64,000 nucleotides of DNA from assembly GCA_002336895.1 (NCBI GenBank), contig DDFC01000023.1:87584-151583 (forward strand), given 5' to 3'. Of the stretch, positions 50,512-59,707 are shown piece after piece. Within the stretch, counting starts at the first letter, position 1, and every line of letters begins with the position of its first letter. The notes beneath the pieces were generated by a model. That model worked only from the letters and a program-made list of their open reading frames with translations. It was not told the DNA's origin and made no database searches. The translations under genes were made by a program, and so were the position numbers. The DNA comes from Verrucomicrobiaceae bacterium UBA1938. Lineage in GTDB: Bacteria; Verrucomicrobiota; Verrucomicrobiia; Verrucomicrobiales; Verrucomicrobiaceae.

Positions 50512-51977
50512 CGGGACTGGCGGGAGAGGGAGGCAGGCTGAGTGTCCTTTTGCACGCCGGATTTCCAGAGGTGATCGAGAGCATCGGCGTGCAGATTGGT
50601 CACTTCATCCACGGCTTCGCGCCAGAGCTGGGGCTGCTCGCTTTCCTTCCACTCGCCGCGGCCGCGGCCAAAGTGGCAGACGGCCAGATAAGTGAGGAAA
50701 GCCAGCTTCACCTGCTCGCGGAAATGCTCGCGCGACCAGCGGAGGCGCTGATCGCTGCCGCGCACAAGATTGTAGCTGCGGATCAGCGCATAGGCGCCGA
50801 TGCCGGAGGCCAGACCGCCGAGCAGTGCGCCGCCGCCAAAGGTCATGCCACCCAGCTTAAGATCGGCGATAAGGCCGCCCATGGCGCCGCCGGCAAAGCT
50901 GCCGAGCACGGCCCAGATGTTTTCAGAAACGACCTGTGGCACATGAAAATGCTCGCGTGCGACCTCTCCCAGCTCCTGGCCCGCCTGCCCTTTCAGTCCA
51001 TGGGCTTCGATCAGGTGATTGGTCGTCTGCTCCGTGCGGTGCGCGAGCTGAGAGGCCAGCTTCTGCCGGGCATCGTTGTATTCTTTGTTGAGCTGCTCGC
51101 GCTGCCAGCCCACGCGCTCCAGCAGCGTCTCCGAGCGCACCTCCACCCCGTCGAGCAAAGCGGCGGTGAGCTGCTCAGAGATCAGGCGCACGGAGGTCTG
51201 GAACACCTCCACATTGCGCTGCGACCATGCACGTTTGATCTGCTGAAAGGTGGGAATCTTGGAGCCCTGCATGAGCGGGGCCAGCGAGTCCATGAGGATG
51301 TCCTCCTGCACCCAGCAGCGGGCGAAGGCATCCAGCGTAAGCACATCCCGCACGATCTCAAACTGCTGCAGGTGCGCGCGCCAGGAGGCAAGCTCTGCCT
51401 CCTCCATGGACGAGCCGCCTGGCAGGCCGGTCTGGTTCAGCAGCACGACAACCGGCTTCTCCACCCAGCCGAGAATCTCCATCTCCGGCGCGATGTAGGC
51501 GGCGGCCTCGGGCGGCTCGGCGGCATTAACGAGATAGAGGACCACGTCAGCGTCATCGCGCACGTTTTTCAGCGCCTGCTGGCTGCACCACAGAGGGCGA
51601 TCCGTGATGCGGTCCCAAGTCTGGGAAAGGAACCACAGCACCGGGCTGCGCTCGCGCTTCAGGCGCTTCATCAGGCGCGCGCTGTCGCCAAAGCCGGGCG
51701 TGTCCCACAGGCGCAGCATGAAGCCGCCCGTCTCAAGAAGGGTGTAGGACTCATTGAAAAGCGTGACATGGGGTGCGTCACGCACCTCCCCCACATCACG
51801 GCGCAGGAGAGTGCGGGCCAGCGTGGTCTTGCCCGCATTGGTGTGGGAAATGAGGCTCAGCGTGACGATGTCAGACGCATCACGCACATTCAGCTCCGCC
51901 GCCTGTTTGTCAGGAGGACTGGCGGATTTATTTCTGGAGAAAAGGGCAGGCACGAGGGACAAAAACTTCATGAACAT
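50433..51977 (-). CDS. DUF3482 GTPase
   Basis: The 514-residue protein has a G domain: G1 SHTNAGKTTLART, G3 LWDTPGFGDSARL, G4 VLLNQTGLPG. The C-terminal half is helical with DUF3482 features and Gly-rich hydrophobic segments (GGAMGGLIADLKLGGMTFGG). It is coupled to the DUF2868 gene (TAATG overlap). The pair is widespread and of unknown function. Confidence 0.88.
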   Translation of the reverse strand: MFMKFLSLVPALFSRNKSASPPDKQAAELNVRDASDIVTLSLISHTNAGKTTLARTLLRRDVGEVRDAPHVTLFNESYTLLETGGFMLRLWDTPGFGDSARLMKRLKRERSPVLWFLSQTWDRITDRPLWCSQQALKNVRDDADVVLYLVNAAEPPEAAAYIAPEMEILGWVEKPVVVLLNQTGLPGGSSMEEAELASWRAHLQQFEIVRDVLTLDAFARCWVQEDILMDSLAPLMQGSKIPTFQQIKRAWSQRNVEVFQTSVRLISEQLTAALLDGVEVRSETLLERVGWQREQLNKEYNDARQKLASQLAHRTEQTTNHLIEAHGLKGQAGQELGEVAREHFHVPQVVSENIWAVLGSFAGGAMGGLIADLKLGGMTFGGGALLGGLASGIGAYALIRSYNLVRGSDQRLRWSREHFREQVKLAFLTYLAVCHFGRGRGEWKESEQPQLWREAVDEVTNLHADALDHLWKSGVQKDTQPASLSRQSRQLTGDCMVALLERLYPGVDAALWRA

Positions 51978-53440
51978 TACGCCACGGGAGGCTTTGCGCG
52001 TGCGGATTCTTTGCGCACGGCCACGATCACTTCAGAGGCAAGACCTTCGACCATCTGAGACCAAAGCTGCTCACGCCCGGCGATTTTTTCAGGCGACCAG
52101 CGCCCAGCCAGGCTGGTGCCGTCCAACAGCACCACGAGCTCCGGCTCGGCGTGCTTGGTGAGCAGGCGCTGGCGTACATCGGCCACCAGACGGCGCTGCA
52201 CCTCGGCCTCGGGCGTGGTGGCCATGTTGAAAAGCATCACCAAACTGGCGCTAGCAGGCTGCCAGGAGGCGGCAAATTCATCCTCATCCCCCGCCGGGAT
52301 GCGCAGGTACTCCGCACGTGCCATGCCGCCAAAACGCTCGCGAATGCCACGATCCCACACCTCCCGATGGGTGGCCGTGGGCTCCACGGCATGCACCAGC
52401 ACCTGGATGCGCTCGCTGCCGCCCTCCACCGCACGCAGCAGAGTCCGCAGATACCCGCCCCAGCCCAGCGCACGGGCCTGCCGCCCAATGGACTGATGGC
52501 AACGTGCAACGCCCAAGCCTGCCAGCAACAGACGCGGCAGCACGACCAGCACCAGCAACGTGCCTGCATACAGATGAATCCACGGCAGCGCCGGGGCTGG
52601 TTTCTCCACCCGCCCAAGAGTCCGGTGCATGCCAGCAATCTGATCCAGCGGCACCGTGGTGCGCAGCACTTTCGAAGCAGGCTTGAACAAGGTCTCAAAG
52701 AAGGCTCTCGCATCGCCCTCTCCCAGCAGGGTGCTCTCCCAGACGGCACGATATTCATGCGACCAGCCACGAGCATAGAGGGCCGTGGCCCCGCCGATGG
52801 CCAGCAGCGCCGCCGCCACATGCAGCCACATGCGCAGGCGCATCTGAAGCCGCCGCCAGGCCAGCGGCCAGGCCAGCTCCTCGTAGCGGGAGCGTACTGT
52901 CTCGGCCATGCCGCTCTCCGCCTCTTTGGTGGCTTTGCTGATGCGTGAAATGCCGTGTGCGAGAACCTCCGCCACCCAGCCGCCGCGACCGCTCGAAGAA
53001 GTGGACGGCATCAGTTCATAAAACACGCCCAGCACGATCACCACCGCATTCCAGGCCAGCAGCCCCACCAGCGGCAGAGCCAGCAGGTTGAACTCGCCAA
53101 CCTGCCCCAAATCTGAAAACCAGTAGCCTAGGAGCACTGCCAGAGCCCAGCCTGCCAAAGCCCAGGACCAACGGCCATGCGGCACACGCAGCAGCTCCAG
53201 CACGTGGATCAGCCCGCCTCGGCAGCCCACGGCCTCGCGCTCCAGCCATTCGGCGCGCTTGTCCAGAAACGACTGCGAGCGCTCATCCAGCCCCTCGCCA
53301 GCGATCTCCTCTGAAGCCAGCCCGGCCCGCGTATGCGCTGTGGCCTCGCGACGGCGCTCCGCATTGACGAGAACGCCATCGGCATCGCCTTCTTCGAGTG
53401 CGCGCCATTTCAGCACGCGCTGCCAGTCATTCCAGTCCAT
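51977..53440 (-). CDS. DUF2868 membrane protein
   Basis: The 487-residue protein has membrane segments WSWALAGWALAVLLGYWFSD, LLALPLVGLLAWNAVVIVLG, WLHVAAALLAIGGATALYAR and IHLYAGTLLVLVVLPRLLLA, and a C-terminal cytoplasmic domain. This is the partner of the DUF3482 GTPase gene. Confidence 0.85.
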   Translation of the reverse strand: MDWNDWQRVLKWRALEEGDADGVLVNAERRREATAHTRAGLASEEIAGEGLDERSQSFLDKRAEWLEREAVGCRGGLIHVLELLRVPHGRWSWALAGWALAVLLGYWFSDLGQVGEFNLLALPLVGLLAWNAVVIVLGVFYELMPSTSSSGRGGWVAEVLAHGISRISKATKEAESGMAETVRSRYEELAWPLAWRRLQMRLRMWLHVAAALLAIGGATALYARGWSHEYRAVWESTLLGEGDARAFFETLFKPASKVLRTTVPLDQIAGMHRTLGRVEKPAPALPWIHLYAGTLLVLVVLPRLLLAGLGVARCHQSIGRQARALGWGGYLRTLLRAVEGGSERIQVLVHAVEPTATHREVWDRGIRERFGGMARAEYLRIPAGDEDEFAASWQPASASLVMLFNMATTPEAEVQRRLVADVRQRLLTKHAEPELVVLLDGTSLAGRWSPEKIAGREQLWSQMVEGLASEVIVAVRKESARAKPPVA

Positions 53441-53503
53441 TCAGGGTTGTTTTCGGCAAACTAAACGCAGCTTTGGCAGGATTCCAATCGGACAGTATGT
53501 GAA

Positions 53504-54145
53504 TCATTCCACCTCCAGCCGCCCCGCCGCCATGCGCAGGTGCAGGGTGCCAAGAGCTGCGGCCTCACTGCTGGAGTGGGTAACGTGCAGCACGGTGAGC
53601 GAATGCACCTGCTGTACGCTCTGCAGCAGCGCCACGGCCTCCGCACGCATGCCCTCATCCAGCGCGGAAAGGGGCTCATCCAGCAACAGCAGCCGGGGCC
53701 GTGCGGCTAAGGCGCGGGCAAGCGCTACGCGCTGCTTTTCGCCACCGGAAAGCAGGTCTGGCAGGCGGTCGAGCAAATGTGAGATGCCAAACTGGGATGC
53801 GAGCTGGACCACCTGCGCGTCCACCTCCGCCTGAGGCACCCCCCGCAGCCGGGGGGCAAAGCCGATCTGCTCGCGCACACGTAGGCCAGGAAAGAGCGCC
53901 AGATCCTGAGGTACGTAGCCGATGCCGCGCTCACGAGGCTCCAGAAAGGTCACGTCTTTGCCATCCAGCAGGACTCTTCCCGACGAAGGCTGGCGAAGGC
54001 CGCAGATGATCTCCAGCAGCGTGGTTTTGCCGCAGCCGGTGGGGCCCATCAGCATGGCGTAGGTGCCGGAGGGAATAGACACGCTCACCTGCTGCAGGAT
54101 GGTGCGTCCGGAGGTCTGCCAGGAGAGTTGTTCCAGCTGAATCAT
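53504..54145 (-). CDS. ABC transporter ATPase, molybdate/sulfate type
   Basis: The 213-residue ATPase has Walker A GPTGCGKTT, signature LSGGEKQRVALARALAARPR, Walker B LLLLDEPLSALD and H-loop HVTHSSSEAAALG. It is short, lacking the C-terminal regulatory MOP domain of ModC. It overlaps the permease gene by four bases. It may serve molybdate, tungstate or sulfate. Confidence 0.85.
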   Translation of the reverse strand: MIQLEQLSWQTSGRTILQQVSVSIPSGTYAMLMGPTGCGKTTLLEIICGLRQPSSGRVLLDGKDVTFLEPRERGIGYVPQDLALFPGLRVREQIGFAPRLRGVPQAEVDAQVVQLASQFGISHLLDRLPDLLSGGEKQRVALARALAARPRLLLLDEPLSALDEGMRAEAVALLQSVQQVHSLTVLHVTHSSSEAAALGTLHLRMAAGRLEVE

Positions 54146-54924
54146 ACTTTTTCCCCCGTGGCACGCACCGCCACCAGCACCAGCACGGCCAGCAGCACCA
54201 TGAAGAGGCTGACGGCCACGGCGGCATCGAGATTTCCCACGCTGAGCTCCAGCCAGACCGTGGTGGGCAGCACCTCCGTCTTCATGCGCGTGGCACCGGC
54301 AAAGACGAGGATGGGACCAAACTCCCCCAGGCTGCGCGCCCAGGCGATGCAAAACGCCGCCACCATGCCGCGCCGTGCTGCGGGCAGCGCCACATGCCAG
54401 AGCGCCTGAAAGCGCGTGCAGCCGAGAGTCAGCGCCACGTCCTCTGGCCGGGCAGGCAGATGCTGGAAGGTGCCGCGCATGGTGCGAATGGCGAAGGCCG
54501 CAGCCACGACGAACTGCGCCAGCACCACGCCAGAAAGCTGATAGGTGAAGGGGATGATCTTCTCGATCTGCTTGCCTCCCCAGGTCTGGAAAAAGATCAG
54601 CAGGCACAGTCCGACCACCAGGGGCGGCAGAATGATGGGCACATCCAGCGCCGCATCCAGCCACGCTTTGCCGCGAAACTCCAGCCGCGACATCAGATAG
54701 CCTACTGGCACGGCCAGCAGCAATGCCAATGCCGCCGCGAGGGTACACGTGAGCAGACTCATCAGCGTGGCATGCCGGATCTCAGGCGATCTCAACACAT
54801 GCAGCCAGGAATCCGGCGTGCTGTAGGTGGCGGTGGCTGCGAGCAGCAGCGCCCAAAAGGCAAGATACCCAACCGCGATCAAAGCCAGAGCCAGCCAGCA
54901 AAGATTGGAACGGTTCAGGCGCAT
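54142..54924 (-). CDS. ABC permease, ModB type
   Basis: The 260-residue permease has LDVPIILPPLVVGLCLLIFF, RTMRGTFQHLPARPEDVALTLG and the EAA loop region, with SLGEFGPILVFAGATRMKTE. It is typical of ModB/CysT-type permeases. No substrate-binding protein gene is adjacent; it lies five bases after obg on the same strand. Confidence 0.85.
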   Translation of the reverse strand: MRLNRSNLCWLALALIAVGYLAFWALLLAATATYSTPDSWLHVLRSPEIRHATLMSLLTCTLAAALALLLAVPVGYLMSRLEFRGKAWLDAALDVPIILPPLVVGLCLLIFFQTWGGKQIEKIIPFTYQLSGVVLAQFVVAAAFAIRTMRGTFQHLPARPEDVALTLGCTRFQALWHVALPAARRGMVAAFCIAWARSLGEFGPILVFAGATRMKTEVLPTTVWLELSVGNLDAAVAVSLFMVLLAVLVLVAVRATGEKV

Positions 54925-54929
54925 GGTGG

Positions 54930-55967
54930 TCACCACTCGACATTCTGCCCGATCTTCTCGTCGAGCCACTTGCGGAGCTTGTCGAGGCCTTCGCCGGTTT
55001 CAGCGGAGACGGGGTGGATTTTGATGCGTTTGAAGCGGTCTTTGAGATTTTCGAGGTGATCCTGGCTTTCGGGCAGGTCCACTTTGTTGGCAATGATGCA
55101 CCAGGGGCGCTTGGCCAGCTCCTTGGAGTAGAGAGAGACCTCCTTGCGCACGATTTCCAGATCGGACACAGGATCGCGACCTTCGGTGCCTGCGGTATCG
55201 ACAACGAAGAGCAGCACACGGCAGCGCATGATGTGGCGCAGGAAATCATGCCCGAGGCCGATGTTGGCGTGGGCACCTTCGATGAGACCCGGAATGTCCG
55301 CGAGGCTGCCACGGCGGTTGGGGCCGAACTCGATCACGCCGACCATGGGCTGCAGCGTGGTGAAAGGGTAGTTGGCGATCTTGGGCTTGGCGGCGCTGAG
55401 CTTGGAAAGCAGCGTGGATTTGCCGGCATTGGGAACACCGACGAATCCGGCATCCGCGATGCTGCGCATTTCAAAGTGGAAGTCGCCCTCCTCACCGGGG
55501 GTGCCGGGGGTGAACTCACGCGGAGCCTGATGGGTGGAGGTTTTAAAATGGACGTTCCCCTTCCCGCCTTTGCCGCCTTTGCAGAGCACGTAGGTGGAGT
55601 TGGTCTCGGTCAGGTCAGCCACGGGTTCGTAGCGCGTGACGAGTTCGTCGGTTTCGTTGTCGTATTCCTGGATGACCCGGCTGACGAGCGTGCCCGGAGG
55701 GACTTTGTAAACCACGTCCTTGCCGCTGCGCCCGGTGCACTGCTGGGCACCGCCTTTGGCGCCGTCCTCAGCTAAGAGGCGGTTGTTATAGACGTAGTTG
55801 CGCAGGCTGTCAGTGCTGGGGTCCACCAGCAAAACGAGGCTTCCTCCGTTTCCACCATCGCCGCCGTCAGGGCCGCCTTTGGGACGAAACTTTCCGCGAT
55901 GAAAATGGGCGCTGCCATCGCCGCCTTTTCCGGCGCGCGCGTGGACTTTGATTTGATCGACAAACAT
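54930..55967 (-). CDS. obg: Obg GTPase
   Basis: The 345-residue GTPase has an Obg fold with Gly-rich loops (GGDGSAHFHRGKFRPKGGPD, GDGGNGGSLVLLVD) and a G domain (G1 GVPNAGKST, G3 DIPGLIEGAH, G4 NKVDLP). It acts in ribosome maturation and stress. It lacks the C-terminal OCT domain. Confidence 0.96.
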   Translation of the reverse strand: MFVDQIKVHARAGKGGDGSAHFHRGKFRPKGGPDGGDGGNGGSLVLLVDPSTDSLRNYVYNNRLLAEDGAKGGAQQCTGRSGKDVVYKVPPGTLVSRVIQEYDNETDELVTRYEPVADLTETNSTYVLCKGGKGGKGNVHFKTSTHQAPREFTPGTPGEEGDFHFEMRSIADAGFVGVPNAGKSTLLSKLSAAKPKIANYPFTTLQPMVGVIEFGPNRRGSLADIPGLIEGAHANIGLGHDFLRHIMRCRVLLFVVDTAGTEGRDPVSDLEIVRKEVSLYSKELAKRPWCIIANKVDLPESQDHLENLKDRFKRIKIHPVSAETGEGLDKLRKWLDEKIGQNVEW

Positions 55968-56026
55968 GGGACGGTTCAGTTAGCCGGGGATGGGCGCAGG
56001 AGCAAGGCCGAGCTTCAGGGGTATGA

Positions 56027-57844
56027 CTACTGTGAAGCAGCCTCCTTGTCCTCGGCGGCCACCCTGGCCACCGCAGGGTAAAACAACTGCATGGCCCGCC
56101 GAATCTGCGGATTTTTCAGACTGGCCTGATAAATGGCATCCGGAACCTGCCGGTGCCGGGCATACAAATGGTAGGCCCCCAGGGCCTCAAATCCGGCATT
56201 CAAAGCGCCGTCCATGGGCAGGTAGGTGCGACCGTCCACATCGAGATTTTCGACCATCCCCCACGGCGGGAAGTAGCGAGCTTTCTCCATGCGCTCCAGC
56301 AGTTGGTAGGTTTCATCCGTCTGAGGGTGCAGGACGGCGGACATCAGGATGTAGTGCGGATGAACCAGCTTCTGGTCTGGCAGCTCGACACCACCCACGT
56401 AGTAGCCGTTGCCCGCCTTGTTTTCGCCGGCAGAAAGGCCGTAAATGCCATTGAGGGCAGCCTGGGAATGGGGCCAGCGTTTCGGGAGGTAGGCCTGCTG
56501 CGCGCCCAGCATGGCACGGCGCACGCTCAGCCAGCGCACCCCGTCGTGGGCATCCGGGGCATCGCTGTCAAAGTCGGGGTGGAAGAGGCTCTGGAGTTCG
56601 GTGATGAACCCTGTGCCCTGCCAGGCCTTGCCGGGGCTGCGCATGGGCGGCGGGCGATGCCCTGGGTCTGCAATGCCCTCCATCAGCATGACGAGGGCCG
56701 TCTCCCCACCCCAATCCTGCCAGCCGTGCTGCAGCATCGTCACTCCATCATCGGCCAGCCCATGTGACAGCTCCCCACCCGGCAGGCGCAGGCTGGCGTA
56801 GTCGATGTCTTTCAGCAGCCCTACAAGATCCTCGGCCACCGAGGCTTCGTTGAGCATGACCGCCGCCAGCAGCATGGACTGCGCATAGATGGCGGTATCC
56901 ACCGTGCTGTACTCGGTGTTGGGATGGATGCAGTAGGCGTTGTCATGCCTGTGGACAAAGTGAGGCAGCACCCCGCGCCCGGTTTTGAGCTTTTTGATAG
57001 CCTCGTGTGTGCGCGTGAGCACCCAGCGCGCATAATCCTTTGTCACAATGCCGAGATCATCCTGGGCAGCAGCGGCAGAGGCCAGCACATACATGCCCGT
57101 GGCCGAGACAGACTCAAAGGCTCCCTCGTCGATGTGCGCGCGATCGCTCACAAACCCGGTCTCGATGGAGTAGCAGCGCGCTATTTTGGCATAGGATGCC
57201 AGGAAGGTGTAGGCATCCCAGGCCATGTGCGGCATCTCGACGCCAAGGAAAAGGCTGGAGACTTTGACATCAGCACCCGGCTCAGCCGTCCAGACGATGG
57301 CTTTGCCGTCCCGCACGGCCTCAGGCGCCACGGGATGCACAAACATGCGATATTGCGGCTCAGAGAGGTCGATCATCTGCGTCCAGCGCAGCTCGTCCGT
57401 GGGAGATTTGATCTCCAGCTTGAGCCTGCCGCGACCTGCGGCCTCAATCATGACCCCGGTGACACGCGGCTGGTACCTAGGGGTGATGGGCTCGGGGAAA
57501 GCGTGGGTGAAATCCATCACCCGCTTCGGATTGCGCGCCTGCCCCGCGAGACTGTGCCACATGCCCGCCCAGGCCTCCGGCTGCTGGCCGAGGTGGACAA
57601 TGACCTCATCTGTGGTCCACTCGATCTCGTGCTCCGCCGGGCCGTGGAAACCAAAGTCCGTGCCGAGATGGGTGTAGGCGGTGAATGAGTTCAGCCGTTT
57701 GGTCCCAGCCTGCACCTGCTGGTTTTCATCCCGATGGATGAAATACTCCTGCACCGGCTGCCACACGAGGCGTGTGGCCGGCTGTGCCATCGCCTGCGCA
57801 CAAAGCAGCACAGTGACGGCTCCGATGGTTGGGAGGAGTCGCAT
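56027..57844 (-). CDS. Secreted alpha/alpha-toroid-like protein
   Basis: The 605-residue protein has a signal peptide (MRLLPTIGAVTVLLCAQAMA), an N-terminal beta domain (residues 25-200) and a helical C-terminal part with Trp- and His-rich stretches (HGWQDWGGETALVMLMEGIA, RWLSVRRAMLGAQQAYLPKR, ALNGIYGLSAGEN, ARYFPPWGMVENLDVDGRTY). The pattern suggests an (alpha/alpha)6 barrel of glycoamylase type. Function is not assigned. Confidence 0.55.
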   Translation of the reverse strand: MRLLPTIGAVTVLLCAQAMAQPATRLVWQPVQEYFIHRDENQQVQAGTKRLNSFTAYTHLGTDFGFHGPAEHEIEWTTDEVIVHLGQQPEAWAGMWHSLAGQARNPKRVMDFTHAFPEPITPRYQPRVTGVMIEAAGRGRLKLEIKSPTDELRWTQMIDLSEPQYRMFVHPVAPEAVRDGKAIVWTAEPGADVKVSSLFLGVEMPHMAWDAYTFLASYAKIARCYSIETGFVSDRAHIDEGAFESVSATGMYVLASAAAAQDDLGIVTKDYARWVLTRTHEAIKKLKTGRGVLPHFVHRHDNAYCIHPNTEYSTVDTAIYAQSMLLAAVMLNEASVAEDLVGLLKDIDYASLRLPGGELSHGLADDGVTMLQHGWQDWGGETALVMLMEGIADPGHRPPPMRSPGKAWQGTGFITELQSLFHPDFDSDAPDAHDGVRWLSVRRAMLGAQQAYLPKRWPHSQAALNGIYGLSAGENKAGNGYYVGGVELPDQKLVHPHYILMSAVLHPQTDETYQLLERMEKARYFPPWGMVENLDVDGRTYLPMDGALNAGFEALGAYHLYARHRQVPDAIYQASLKNPQIRRAMQLFYPAVARVAAEDKEAASQ

Positions 57845-57857
57845 GAAACACCTACGT

Positions 57858-57885
57858 TAGTGGCAAATCTTTAGATTTGCCACTA
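57858..57885. terminator. Hairpin between citrate synthase and the toroid gene
   Basis: A perfect 13-base stem, tagtggcaaatct / agatttgccacta, with a 2-base loop lies about 45 bases past the citrate synthase stop. There is no T tract, so it may be a palindromic repeat rather than an intrinsic terminator. Confidence 0.6.
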
Positions 57886-57929
57886 TTGCGGTGCGCAAAA
57901 ATTATTTCTTCCTACTTACCAGGCCAGAA

Positions 57930-59051
57930 TCAGCGCTCGCTGATCGGCACGTACTTCTGGCCGTAGGGCTTGCCGACGTATTCGCTCAGAGGGCGGAAGA
58001 GGCGGTTTTCGCTCCACTGCTCCAGCACGTGGGCGGTCCAGCCGCTCATACGGGCGATGGCGAAGATCGGTGTGAAGAGGTCGGTCGGGATGCCGAGGCT
58101 GTAGTAAACCGTGGCGCTGTAGAAATCGACGTTGGCGTTGAGGCCCTTCTGCTCGCGCATGATCTGGGCGATGCGCTCGGACATCTGAATCCACTTGGAC
58201 TCACCCAGCTCGCTGGTGAGCTTGATGGCCATCTCACGGAGGTGGGGGGCGCGGGGGTCGAGCACCTTGTAAACACGGTGGCCGATGCCCATGATCTTCT
58301 TCTTTTGCGCCAGGGCGTCTGCCACCCAGGCGTCCACCTTGTCAGGGGAGCCAATCTCTTCCAGCATGTGGATCACGCCTTCATTGGCACCACCGTGGAG
58401 GGGGCCTTTGAGAGCACCGATGGCGGCGCTGATGGCGGAGAACATGTCGCTCAGAGTAGAGGCCACCACACGGGCAGTGAAGGTGGAGGCATTGAAGCCG
58501 TGCTCGGCATGCAGGATGTAGGCGATGTCGAGAGTGCGCTCGGCTTCCTTGCTCGGCACCTCGCCATTCATGAGGTAGAGGAAATGGGCGGCTTCGCTGA
58601 GATCCTTGCGCACCGGGGGCAGTTCCAAGCCCTGGCGGGAGCGGTGGAAGTAAGCCGCGATGACGCCAATCTGGGAGGTGAGGCGGATGGCATTGGCCAT
58701 GTTTTCGCTGACCTCGAGGTCGTAGCGGCTCAGGTCATAGCAACCCAGCATCGAAACGGCGGTGCGCATGATGTCGATGGGCTTGGCCGTTTTCGGAGCG
58801 GTTTTGAGGAAATCGATCACTCCCTGCGGCAGCTCGCGCTCCGCACGCAGAGCGGTGGTGAGCTTGTCGAGCTCGTGCTGATTGGGCAGCTTGTTGTAGT
58901 AGAGCAGGTACACCACCTCTTCGTAGGTCAGCTTGACCAGCTCATTGATGTCGTAGCCACAGTAGAACAGCACGCCTTCAGCGCCTTTGACCTCCCCGAG
59001 ACGGGTTTCAGCAGCGACGATTCCTTCAAGACCTTTGGATACGACAGACAT
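57930..59051 (-). CDS. gltA: Citrate synthase
   Basis: The 373-residue enzyme condenses oxaloacetate and acetyl-CoA. Active-site elements are present: HAEHGFNASTFTARVVAS, LHGGANEGVIHMLEEIG, MGIGHRVYKVLDPRAPHLRE and DFYSATVYYSLGIPTDLFTP. The length fits a short bacterial citrate synthase. ATG at 59051 (MSVVSKGLEGIVAAETRLG) is the family start; the frame is open further upstream. Confidence 0.95.
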   Translation of the reverse strand: MSVVSKGLEGIVAAETRLGEVKGAEGVLFYCGYDINELVKLTYEEVVYLLYYNKLPNQHELDKLTTALRAERELPQGVIDFLKTAPKTAKPIDIMRTAVSMLGCYDLSRYDLEVSENMANAIRLTSQIGVIAAYFHRSRQGLELPPVRKDLSEAAHFLYLMNGEVPSKEAERTLDIAYILHAEHGFNASTFTARVVASTLSDMFSAISAAIGALKGPLHGGANEGVIHMLEEIGSPDKVDAWVADALAQKKKIMGIGHRVYKVLDPRAPHLREMAIKLTSELGESKWIQMSERIAQIMREQKGLNANVDFYSATVYYSLGIPTDLFTPIFAIARMSGWTAHVLEQWSENRLFRPLSEYVGKPYGQKYVPISER

Positions 59052-59224
59052 GGGATGAGCGTGGGGGTTTGTTGAACAGGTAGCAAATAGCGTGCTCAAA
59101 CTACGCCTCAACCAAAGAGTCATTCACAAGAAAAGAAATCTTTCACGAGGGGATGCCGGTCATCCCCCGGAGACAGGAGGAGGTTTTCGTTTGTGCCCAG
59201 TGCCGCCTTGGCCTAGCTGCACTG

Positions 59225-59707
59225 ATGAGCCGCCCCTATCGAGTCCTTTTTGTCTGCCTGGGCAACATCTGCCGTTCCCCTGCGGCAGAGGGGGTCATGC
59301 GGGCTTTGGTGGAGGCTGAGGGAATGGCTGAACGGATCACGGTCCGCTCCGCAGGCACGGCTGGCTGGCACACAGGCAAGCTGCCAGACCAAAGAATGCG
59401 CAATGCAGCGCAAAATCGGGGCTACAATCTTTGCAGCCGAGCCCGGCAGGTGAACGAGGACGAACTAAGCGCCAACGACCTCGTGCTGGTGATGGACCAG
59501 CCGAACCTGCGGGATGTGCGCAGCATTGACCGCGAAGGCCGACATACCGCCAAAATCCACCTTTTCTGCGACTTCTGCACTGACCATGAGGAGAAGGAAG
59601 TGCCAGACCCCTACTATGGCGGGGAGCAGGGCTTTGAGCTGGTGCTGGACCTGCTGGAAGACGGCTGCCGGGGGGTGCTGGCCCACGTTCGCTCAACCCT
59701 GGCGTAG
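59225..59707 (+). CDS. Low-molecular-weight protein-tyrosine phosphatase
   Basis: The 160-residue enzyme has the P-loop VCLGNICRSP (nucleophile Cys, CX5R) near the N-terminus and the general-acid DPYYGG loop. It overlaps the convergent FAD gene by 15 bases. Confidence 0.92.
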   Translation: MSRPYRVLFVCLGNICRSPAAEGVMRALVEAEGMAERITVRSAGTAGWHTGKLPDQRMRNAAQNRGYNLCSRARQVNEDELSANDLVLVMDQPNLRDVRSIDREGRHTAKIHLFCDFCTDHEEKEVPDPYYGGEQGFELVLDLLEDGCRGVLAHVRSTLA

